Position numbers and translations under genes: made by a program. Shown piece by piece: positions 5,519-11,804 of a stretch of 11,804 nt of DNA (the first letter of the stretch is position 1; each line of letters begins with the position of its first letter). The notes beneath the pieces were generated by a model that had not been told where the DNA came from, did not search any database, and saw nothing but the letters and a program-made list of their open reading frames with translations. Source of the DNA: an uncultured Allomuricauda sp. (GTDB lineage: Bacteria > Bacteroidota > Bacteroidia > Flavobacteriales > Flavobacteriaceae); the NCBI GenBank assembly GCA_937911965.1, contig CALDPL010000274.1, positions 1 to 11,804 of the forward strand, in the 5' to 3' direction.

Positions 5519-7480
5519 ATGGGACGTTACACTAGACTTTTATCCATCCTACTATATTTTGTCCTTCCAATCAATGCGCCGGCCCAGACGGTCAACGGGG
5601 ACAAGGTCAGTGTATTGAAGGAATTCCAGGACATCAATGTACCCATTGAGAGGTTCAAGGTTTTCTTTGAGTCCGGAGATCGGTACCATATAAACTCTGC
5701 CTACGATTGGCTGGACACCATCAAGATCTATCTGGCCAATGCGGAAAAGACCCAGGATACTGCGGCCATGGGACTCTATAGGGTCATGGAGGCCCAAATA
5801 TACAACGACCTGGGGGTCTACGACAAGAGTACGGCCTTGGCCAAGGAACTGCATGAACAAAAGGACAGTCTGGATCCGGCCCTCAGGAAAATAGTCCTGG
5901 ACGTCTTGGACAATAACTACGCCAACCTGCAGATGTACGACAAACAAATCGAGATCAGAAAGGAGAAGCGTGAGCTCGGTATCACCGAGAATGTATCTTT
6001 TTACGATATCTACAGCAATCTGGGCCTGTACCGAAAGGCCAGGGACCAATTCATAATGGAGGTAAAACCAACCATAGCGGACAATGATTCCTATGGTTTG
6101 GCAAAGTACCACAGCAAGGTGGGGAACTACCTAAGATTGGACGATTCCGCCCCCACGGCCCTGAGGGAGCTGAACAAGGCCAAGGCCTATCTGAATGTTT
6201 ACCTCAATGATATTTCGGTCCAGAAAAGCGAACATGATCTTTTTGACAGTGAACTCTTAAAGGCCGAGATCGAAGGGGACATCGCAAAATGCCATGTGCT
6301 CATGGGCAATTACGAAGAAGCCATTCCCCTTCTGAAGTCCAGCATCGAGTCCTTGGAGACATCCTCCAGGAACATCCATAAAAATGAGGTCATCGACAAC
6401 ATCCTTTACCTGGCCGATGCCAACCTGAAATTGGAGCGTTTTTCCGAGGCCAAAAAATACCTGGATGGGGAGCTCGAACCCATGAGCGTCATCCAGAACA
6501 TCAAGCGGAACAGCCTTTTGGCCGCCTATTACGACAAGGTGGAAAACTTCAAGAACGCAACGATCTATTACAAGCGCAACGAGAGGATCAAGGATTCCAT
6601 GGCCCAAAAGCAATCGGCCCTGATCAAGCAACAGTTGGTGACCATTGTGGCCAATGAGGACCTGGAAAACTCCCAAAGGCTGATCGATGAACAAAAACGG
6701 ATCAATGAACTGGTGCGTTCCGATATGAAGGCCAAGGATGAGAGGATCCATCTGGTGTTCACCTCCCTGATATTTACCTTGTTGGGCTTTGCGGGACTGG
6801 TCTATGCCTATATGAAAAGTATCAAGAACCAACGCCTGATCGCGGAACAGAAATTCATCATTGAAAATGCCCTGACCGAGAAGGACTCCCTGTTGAAGGA
6901 AATCCACCACAGGGTGAAGAACAACCTGCAGATGGTATCCAGCCTGTTGAGCCTACAGACCAAGAACACCCGCAGCAAGGCCGCCATTGAAGCCCTGGAA
7001 GAGGGGAAGAGCAGGGTCAAGGCCATGGCGCTCATCCACCAGAAACTCTATCAAAACGACGATCTTTCCGTCATTGAAATGCAGGGTTATATCGAAAGTT
7101 TGATCAATAGCGTGCAGTCCGTATATAAAAAGGGGGGGCACAACATCAACATCACCATCGATGCCGAAGGGACCGAACTCGATATCGACCGGGCCATTCC
7201 CTTTGGCCTGATCTTGAACGAACTGGTCTCCAATTCCTTCAAATACGCCTTTCCGGGCAATGACGATGATGGCAAGATCTATATCCATCTGAGCAAGAAC
7301 GGGGAACAGGGCTATTTTGAGTACAGCGACAACGGGGTGGGCCTTCCCGAGGATGCCGAGGAACGCGCCCATTCCTCCATGGGAATCCGGCTGATGAACC
7401 GATTGGTCAACCAACTGCAATCCAAATTGAACATCGATAGGGAGGGGGACGGGGTCCGCTTCTGGTTCAACTTCAGTTAA
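5519..7480 (+). CDS. TPR sensor histidine kinase, HisKA_2 family
   Basis: Membrane sensor kinase of 653 aa. Residues 1-23 look like a signal peptide (hydrophobic LLSILLYFVL core, then APA before Q). Residues about 30-375 are helical TPR-type repeats, for example CHVLMGNYEEAIPLLKSSI (258-276), predicted periplasmic. A coiled-coil stretch (366-408) leads to a membrane helix (about 410-432). The HisKA_2 box reads LLKEIHHRVKNNLQMVSSLL (458-477), with the phospho-acceptor His probably H464. The HATPase domain has the N-box LNELVSNSFKYAFP (566-579), the G1 box DNGVGLP (604-610) and MGIRLM (621-626). The signal it senses is not evident. It has no receiver or DNA-binding domain, so it needs a partner, most likely the LytTR regulator at 4118. 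Expression probably starts at P2. Confidence 0.93.
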   Translation: MGRYTRLLSILLYFVLPINAPAQTVNGDKVSVLKEFQDINVPIERFKVFFESGDRYHINSAYDWLDTIKIYLANAEKTQDTAAMGLYRVMEAQIYNDLGVYDKSTALAKELHEQKDSLDPALRKIVLDVLDNNYANLQMYDKQIEIRKEKRELGITENVSFYDIYSNLGLYRKARDQFIMEVKPTIADNDSYGLAKYHSKVGNYLRLDDSAPTALRELNKAKAYLNVYLNDISVQKSEHDLFDSELLKAEIEGDIAKCHVLMGNYEEAIPLLKSSIESLETSSRNIHKNEVIDNILYLADANLKLERFSEAKKYLDGELEPMSVIQNIKRNSLLAAYYDKVENFKNATIYYKRNERIKDSMAQKQSALIKQQLVTIVANEDLENSQRLIDEQKRINELVRSDMKAKDERIHLVFTSLIFTLLGFAGLVYAYMKSIKNQRLIAEQKFIIENALTEKDSLLKEIHHRVKNNLQMVSSLLSLQTKNTRSKAAIEALEEGKSRVKAMALIHQKLYQNDDLSVIEMQGYIESLINSVQSVYKKGGHNINITIDAEGTELDIDRAIPFGLILNELVSNSFKYAFPGNDDDGKIYIHLSKNGEQGYFEYSDNGVGLPEDAEERAHSSMGIRLMNRLVNQLQSKLNIDREGDGVRFWFNFS

Positions 7481-7494
7481 ATTCAAGAACCCTT

Positions 7495-7529
7495 TTGGGA
7501 ACCCATTTTTTGCGTGGTTCCAAACTTTT
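7495..7529 (+). terminator. Weak terminator candidate after the kinase
   Basis: GGAACC (7498-7503) pairs with GGTTCC (7516-7521), extended by two A-T pairs across one G-A mismatch, followed by only four Ts (7526-7529). A weak signal that may only partly end the kinase transcript before menC. Confidence 0.35.
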
Positions 7530-7560
7530 GCCCCCTACATCCAAAATATGGTTAATTTTG
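7527..7560 (+). promoter_or_regulatory. Candidate promoter for menC-CPBP-menE
   Basis: TTTG at 7527-7530 and a perfect -7 box TAATTTTG at 7553-7560, separated by 22 bp, within the range reported for flavobacterial promoters. The predicted start (about 7565) is only a few bases before the menC ATG, so the mRNA would be nearly leaderless. Confidence 0.5.
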
Positions 7561-7564
7561 GAGG
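7560..7564 (+). promoter_or_regulatory. Shine-Dalgarno-like GGAGG before menC
   Basis: GGAGG ends 6 bp before the ATG at 7571. This is unusual here because the other starts in the window lack one, as is common in Bacteroidota. It supports 7571 over the TTG at 7568. It would be partly or wholly lost from a transcript that begins just downstream of the adjoining -7 box. Confidence 0.4.
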
Positions 7565-7570
7565 CATTTG

Positions 7571-8623
7571 ATGAAAGCACGATACACCAAGTACAGTCTG
7601 GAATTCAAGCGTCCCAGTGGCACTTCCAGGGGAATCATGACCCAAAAGGAAAGTTGGTTCCTTTATCTCGAGGATGCCCATGGGTATGGGTTGGGCGAGT
7701 GTGGCCTTCTGCGGGGGCTGAGTCCCGATGACGTCCCAGATTATCAGCAAAAGCTGGGCTGGTGCTGTGACAACATCCATATGGGCAAAGAAACCCTGCT
7801 CGCCGAACTGCAACACTATCCCTCGATCCAATTTGGTCTGGAACAGGCCTTTATGTCCTTGGAGTCCAAGGACCCATTCGAGCTTTTTCCATCGGATTTC
7901 ACCCGACGGGGAGCCCCTGTTCCGATAAACGGCCTGATTTGGATGGGGGACCTGGGTTTTATGCTCGAGCAGCTGGAACAGAAGCTGGAACAGGGGTTCG
8001 GCTGCATCAAAATGAAGATCGGTGCCCTGGATTTTGAGCAGGAACTGTCCCTTTTAAAATCCATACGAAAAAGATTCGGGCCCGACCAGATCGAACTCAG
8101 GGTGGATGCCAATGGGGCCTTTTCCCCCTCGGAGGCCATGGACAAGTTGAATCGACTGGCCGAATATGGGCTGCATTCCATAGAGCAGCCCATAAGGGCC
8201 GGACAGTGGGACCAAATGGCAAGACTCTGTGGGGACACCCCATTGCCCATTGCCTTGGACGAGGAACTTATCGGGCACTTTGAGGCAACAAAAAAGAAGG
8301 AACTGCTACAAACCATAAAACCCCACTTCATCATCCTTAAACCGAGTTTGGTGGGTGGTTTTGCCGGCAGCAAGCAGTGGATCGAATTGGCGGGGGCGCA
8401 GGACATCGGCTGGTGGATAACCAGTGCCCTGGAAAGCAATGTCGGCCTCAATGCCATCGCCCAATGGACCTATACCCTGGACCCTGTCATGCCACAGGGC
8501 CTGGGTACCGGCAGCCTGTACACCAATAATTTTGAAAGCCCCTTGGAGGTCATAGGGGGGGAACTCCGGTACCATCCATCAAGGGCTTGGAACACAAATA
8601 TAATTGAAGACCTATGTATATAG
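7571..8623 (+). CDS. menC: MenC, o-succinylbenzoate synthase
   Basis: Enolase-superfamily enzyme that dehydrates SHCHC to o-succinylbenzoate in the cytosol. The protein is 350 aa from the ATG at 7571. The catalytic set is complete: K147-M-K149 (IKMKIG), D179 in RVDANG, E205 in SIEQP, D230 in ALDEE and K257 in ILKPS, plus SALESNVG (285-292) near the C-terminus. The ATG is preferred to the in-frame TTG at 7568 because of the GGAGG at 7560 and the normal MKARY start. Its last 10 bp overlap the CPBP gene (ATG at 8614), implying translational coupling. Enolase-fold relatives include dipeptide epimerases, but the sequence pattern and the neighbouring menE make MenC by far the best reading. Confidence 0.95.
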   Translation: MKARYTKYSLEFKRPSGTSRGIMTQKESWFLYLEDAHGYGLGECGLLRGLSPDDVPDYQQKLGWCCDNIHMGKETLLAELQHYPSIQFGLEQAFMSLESKDPFELFPSDFTRRGAPVPINGLIWMGDLGFMLEQLEQKLEQGFGCIKMKIGALDFEQELSLLKSIRKRFGPDQIELRVDANGAFSPSEAMDKLNRLAEYGLHSIEQPIRAGQWDQMARLCGDTPLPIALDEELIGHFEATKKKELLQTIKPHFIILKPSLVGGFAGSKQWIELAGAQDIGWWITSALESNVGLNAIAQWTYTLDPVMPQGLGTGSLYTNNFESPLEVIGGELRYHPSRAWNTNIIEDLCI

Positions 8624-9549
8624 AACAAGGGTATAAGGGAAGCGGGGGATTGTGGAAGTATTTCGTCCTCCCATTGGGATTTATCGGATTGATGGCCTTC
8701 AATTATATTGCGACGGTCAATTCCGATATGAATGTGGAGGCTTCCATGCAGCAATTGATCGAGCAGTTGGGCTCCAATATGGTCTTTGTCATCCTGTTGA
8801 TGCCCTTGGTCGTCGGATTCTTTGTGGTATTGGGATGGACCCTCCTGGTCCATGGACAGTCCATAAGGTCCCTGACCACCTCCAGGAAAAAAGTGGACTG
8901 GAAGCGCATCCTGTTTTCCTTTGGCCTATGGGCCTTGATCACCATCGCCTTCACGGCAGGGGACATATATTTCAATCCAGGGGATTTTGTATGGAACTTT
9001 GACCTTGAGAAGTTCCTCGCCCTGGCGGTTATCGCGATTCTCTTGGTGCCCCTGCAGGCCAGTTTTGAAGAATATCTGTTTCGGGGACATATGATGCAGG
9101 GCATCGGACTGATGGCAGGGAACAGGTGGGTGCCACTAGTGGTGACCTCCGTTATTTTTGGGTTGATGCACATTGCCAACCCGGAGGTGGAGCGATTGGG
9201 GAACGGCATCTTTATTTACTATATAGGGACCGGCTTTTTCTTGGGGATCATGACCCTGATGGACCGGGGCCTGGAATTGGCCCTTGGCTTCCACGCCTCC
9301 AACAACTTGATAATGGCCCTTCTGGTAACGGCGGATTGGACCGCTTTTCAGACCAATTCCCTGTACAAGGATGTATCGGAGCCCAGTTTGGGTTGGGATT
9401 CCATTCTGTTTGTCTTTATTGTCTATCCCATACTGTTGTTGGTCTTTTCCAAAAAATATGGATGGAAGAACTGGAAGGGACGTCTGTTTGGGAAAGTGAT
9501 GGGGAAAGAGGAATTTTTGATGCTGGAAGATGGAGAAAAATTGGCATAG
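8614..9549 (+). CDS. CPBP family glutamic-type intramembrane protease
   Basis: Polytopic membrane protein of 311 aa in the CPBP/Abi (CAAX protease and bacteriocin-processing, Rce1-like) family. The active-site motifs are all present: FEEYLFRG with E152, E153 and R157; FGLMH (F182, H186); and HASNN (H227, N231). About eight hydrophobic segments are visible (roughly 16-34, 56-78, 99-116, 134-149, 173-188, 199-217, 222-241, 262-279), then a charged tail. Family members cleave within membranes or act in peptide processing and self-immunity; the substrate here is unknown. The ATG lies inside menC and the 3' end overlaps menE by 20 bp, so it is locked into the menC-menE transcript. A role linked to membrane quinone enzymes is possible but only inferred from position. 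Confidence 0.9.
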   Translation: MYIEQGYKGSGGLWKYFVLPLGFIGLMAFNYIATVNSDMNVEASMQQLIEQLGSNMVFVILLMPLVVGFFVVLGWTLLVHGQSIRSLTTSRKKVDWKRILFSFGLWALITIAFTAGDIYFNPGDFVWNFDLEKFLALAVIAILLVPLQASFEEYLFRGHMMQGIGLMAGNRWVPLVVTSVIFGLMHIANPEVERLGNGIFIYYIGTGFFLGIMTLMDRGLELALGFHASNNLIMALLVTADWTAFQTNSLYKDVSEPSLGWDSILFVFIVYPILLLVFSKKYGWKNWKGRLFGKVMGKEEFLMLEDGEKLA

Positions 9550-10606
9550 GGTCCATCCTGATTTTCGACTGAACGGGATTCCCCTTGGTTTTGGGGAATT
9601 GGAATCCACGGCAAAAAGCTTGGTCCAAGGAAAGGATTTCGAGCATTCCATAGGGGAATTCCTTTTGTCCTGGACCTCGGACAATCCCATGGTGGAGGTT
9701 TTGACCTCAGGTTCCACCGGTACGCCCAAAAGGATCGAGATCAAGAAGGAGCATATGATCAACTCTGCCATGGCCACCGGAGACAAATTTCAATTGGAGG
9801 CCAAACAAACGGCCCTCTTGTGCCTGTCCTGCACCGGGATTGCCGGGAAGATGATGTTGGTCCGTTCCCTGGTTCTCGGACTTGAACTTGATGCCGTGGA
9901 ACCCTCCTCCGATCCCTTGCCCAATAATGGGAAACCTTATGATTTTGTGGCCATGGTCCCCTTGCAGCTCCAGAACTCCCTTGGCCAATTGGATCGGATC
10001 GGGACCCTGATCATCGGGGGTGCCCCTTTGGATGGGCCCTTGAAGGAGCGTTTGAAGTCCAAGGGCGGCACAATATATGAAACCTATGGAATGACGGAGA
10101 CCGTCAGCCATATAGCCGTCAAGGAAGTTGCTCCAAGATCATGGGATTATTTTGAGTGCCTCCCCCAGGTGGAGGTGGGTGTGGATGAAAGGGGATGTCT
10201 GCTCATTGAGGCCCCGGGAATATCCGATATCCCTGTGATCACCAATGATCTGGTGGAACTTTTGGGAAAGACCAAATTCAAATGGTTGGGCCGCTTTGAT
10301 TCCATCATCAATTCCGGGGGAATAAAACTGTTGCCGGAGAAAATCGAAGAAAAACTGGCCCCCCTTATGGAATCCAGGTTCTTTGTGTCCGGAATTCCAG
10401 ATCGGCGCCTGGGCCAAAGGTTGGTGCTCATCGTGGAGGGCAGGGCAGGGGATGGACCTTTATTGATCGAAAGGATAAAGGAGTTGGACGGCCTGTCCAA
10501 ATACGAAATTCCCAAATCGGTGCATTTTGTGGAAACCTTTGTGGAAACGGATAGCCGGAAGGTCCACCGAAAAAAGACCCTGGAAAAATTAATTCCCCTT
10601 TCCTGA
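9530..10606 (+). CDS. menE: MenE, o-succinylbenzoate-CoA ligase (short flavobacterial form)
   Basis: ANL-superfamily adenylate-forming ligase that activates o-succinylbenzoate with ATP and CoA. At 358 aa it is much shorter than the roughly 450-490 aa of most MenE, with the reduced N-terminal region common in Bacteroidota. Core motifs are intact: P-loop TSGSTGTPK (59-67), ETYGMTET (184-191), the hinge region WLGRFDSIINSGGIKLLPEKIE core (252-273), and a C-terminal catalytic Lys, probably K344 in DSRKVHRKK. The ATG at 9530 overlaps the CPBP gene by 20 bp. It ends 27 bp from the end of the convergent carboxylase gene, with no clear terminator between. The neighbouring menC supports the substrate assignment. 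Confidence 0.94.
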   Translation: MEKNWHRVHPDFRLNGIPLGFGELESTAKSLVQGKDFEHSIGEFLLSWTSDNPMVEVLTSGSTGTPKRIEIKKEHMINSAMATGDKFQLEAKQTALLCLSCTGIAGKMMLVRSLVLGLELDAVEPSSDPLPNNGKPYDFVAMVPLQLQNSLGQLDRIGTLIIGGAPLDGPLKERLKSKGGTIYETYGMTETVSHIAVKEVAPRSWDYFECLPQVEVGVDERGCLLIEAPGISDIPVITNDLVELLGKTKFKWLGRFDSIINSGGIKLLPEKIEEKLAPLMESRFFVSGIPDRRLGQRLVLIVEGRAGDGPLLIERIKELDGLSKYEIPKSVHFVETFVETDSRKVHRKKTLEKLIPLS

Positions 10607-10633
10607 ATTGATCATTGGGCAACGAATATTGGA

Positions 10634-11753
10634 TCACACCTGCAACACCCCCATATTAAATTTCCTTTCTATGGGGGCGTGGTCGGCTGCCTCGATTCCC
10701 ATGGAAATCCATTTTCGGGTTTCCATGGGGTCTATGATGGCGTCGGTCCAAATCCTGGAGGCCGCATAGTAGGGGGAGGTTTGCTCCTTGTAGTTCTTTT
10801 TGATCTTTTCCAGCAGGGCCCGTTCCTTTTCCGGATCCAGGGGCTTTCCGCTTTTTTGAAGCCTGGCCTTTTCTATTTGAAGCAGTACCTGGGCCGCGGA
10901 ATTGCCGCCCATAACGGCCAGTTCCGCAGAGGGCCAGGCCACGATCAATCTGGGATCGTAGGCCTTGCCGCACATGGCGTAGTTTCCCGCCCCATAACTG
11001 TTGCCCACCACTATGGTGAACTTGGGCACCACTGAATTACTGACCGCATTGACCATCTTTGCCCCGTCCTTGATGATGCCCCCCTGTTCGCTTTTGCTGC
11101 CCACCATAAAACCGGTGACGTCCTGGAGGAACACCAAAGGGATCTTTTTTTGATTGCAATTGGCGATGAACCGGGTGGCCTTGTCCGCGGAATCTGAATA
11201 GATGACCCCCCCAAACTGCATTTCCCCCTTTTTGGTCTTCACCACCTTGCGTTGGTTGGCCACGATGCCCACGGCCCATCCGTCTATTCGGGCATAGGCC
11301 GTTATGATGGTCTTCCCATAGCCTTCCTTGTACTGTTCGATCTGCGAATGGTCCACCAACCTCTTGATGATCTCCAACATATCGTAGGGTTCCCCCCTGG
11401 AAATGGGAAGGATTCCATAGATGTCCTCGGGCGGGTCCATTGGGGGTTTGGACTCCGATCGGTTGAACCCGGCCCGGTCAAAATCCCCGATCTTGTCCAT
11501 GATGTTCCTTATCCGGTCCAGGGCGTCCCGATCGTCCTTGGCCTTGTAGTCCGTCACCCCGGAGATCTCACTGTGGGTCGTGGCCCCACCCAGGCTTTCG
11601 TTGTCAATGCTTTCCCCTATGGCCGCCTTGACCAAATAACTTCCGGCCAAAAAGATGCTTCCCGTCTTGTCCACGATCAGGGCCTCATCGCTCATGATGG
11701 GCAGGTAGGCGCCGCCCGCCACGCAGCTGCCCATAACGGCGCTGATCTGCGTG
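10634..11753 (-). CDS. Biotin-dependent acyl-CoA carboxylase, carboxyltransferase (beta) subunit, 5' end missing
   Basis: C-terminal part (about 373 aa) of a crotonase-fold carboxyltransferase that moves CO2 from carboxybiotin to an acyl-CoA. Full-length relatives are about 510-545 aa. Visible motifs, in order: GSCVAGGAYLPIMSDEALIV, IFLAGSYLVKAA, LGGATTHSEISGVTDY, DIYGILP, VGIVANQRK, VFLQDVTGFMVGSKSEQGGI, KMVNAVSNSVVPKFTIVVGN, SYGAGNYAMCGKAYDPR and the C-terminal DPMETRKWISMGIEAA. The pattern is closest to methylcrotonoyl-CoA carboxylase beta subunits (leucine degradation); a propionyl-CoA role cannot be excluded. The frame stays open past the ATG at 11734 with family-like residues (TQISAV), so that ATG is internal. 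The gene is cut by the adapter at 11754. It is convergent with menE and not part of the menaquinone set. Confidence 0.92.
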
Positions 11754-11804
11754 AGATCGGAAGAGCGTCGTGTAGGGAAAGAGTGTAGATCTCGGTGGTC
11801 GCCG
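11754..11804. other. Illumina TruSeq adapter contamination at the contig end
   Basis: The last 51 bases begin AGATCGGAAGAGCGTCG and continue as the reverse complement of the TruSeq universal (P5-side) adapter, ending GTGGTCGCCG. They are not genomic. Translated on the + strand they give the well-known artefact peptide EIGRASCRERV. The real sequence ends at about 11753, inside the carboxylase gene. Confidence 0.97.

Noticed and set aside
6257..6910. 217-codon - strand reading frame
   Set aside because: A shadow of the kinase gene; its composition is low-complexity (I/L/G/Q-rich) and matches no family I know.
7518..7525. TTCCAAAC (6 of 8 match) upstream of the menC -7 box
   Set aside because: A single degenerate copy at 35 rather than 37 bp, with no partner 21 bp away; probably chance.
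7816..8457. 213-codon - strand reading frame
   Set aside because: Antisense to the conserved catalytic part of menC; Ser/Pro-rich shadow translation.
10634..11734. Carboxylase starting at the ATG at 11734
   Set aside because: Family-like residues continue in frame upstream to 11750, and about 170 residues of the normal N-terminus are missing; the ATG is an internal Met.
11252..11788. 178-codon + strand reading frame opposite the carboxylase
   Set aside because: It is antisense to a clear carboxyltransferase and its C-terminus is adapter-derived (EIGRASCRERV).
1..11804. CRISPR arrays, tRNA/rRNA genes, insertion sequences, attachment sites
   Set aside because: I looked for repeat-spacer arrays, cloverleaf-type segments, transposase motifs and terminal repeats and saw none.

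Overview
The window looks like a draft-assembly contig, or the end of one, from a moderate-GC member of the Bacteroidota, most likely Flavobacteriaceae (a Muricauda/Allomuricauda- or Robiginitalea-like marine flavobacterium is my best guess). The reasons are the short flavobacterial MenE, the DUF2853 and CvfB neighbours of menD, a TPR-HisKA_2 kinase with a LytTR response regulator, mostly absent Shine-Dalgarno sequences, and four intergenic matches to the Bacteroidota -7 promoter box TAnnTTTG.

Layout on the + strand: the C-terminal two thirds of menD (1-1152), a DUF2853 protein (1189-1533) and a CvfB/YitL-type S1 RNA-binding protein (1601-2431). Next comes a probable operon of a bitopic SPOR-like protein (2568-3167), menA (3189-4094) and a LytTR response regulator (4118-4867), closed by a clear intrinsic terminator (4891-4922). 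A 651-bp regulatory region follows, then a TPR histidine kinase (5519-7480). The last + strand block is the overlapping cluster menC (7571-8623), CPBP intramembrane protease (8614-9549), menE (9530-10606). On the - strand, convergent with menE, lies the C-terminal part of a biotin-dependent acyl-CoA carboxylase carboxyltransferase subunit (10634-11753). It is cut off where the last 51 bases (11754-11804) become Illumina TruSeq adapter, so that end is artificial.

Functionally this is a menaquinone biosynthesis region (menD, menA, menC, menE). menF, menB and menH are not in the window. A two-component system lies inside it, with regulator and kinase genes separated by terminators and promoters.

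The most interesting signal is in 4868-5518. The 8-mer TTCACAAC occurs three times at exactly 21-bp steps (5276, 5297, 5318) and once more at 5081, with a degenerate copy exactly 21 bp before that one. Paired short direct repeats about two helical turns apart are the known architecture of LytTR-domain binding sites. At both clusters the last repeat starts exactly 37 bp before a TAnnTTTG-type -7 box (5118 and 5355). This suggests two co-regulated promoters: one for the kinase and one for an approximately 80-nt transcript that ends in a terminator-like hairpin at 5210, a candidate small RNA. A second oddity is an abrupt shift in base composition inside menD at about 700-880.
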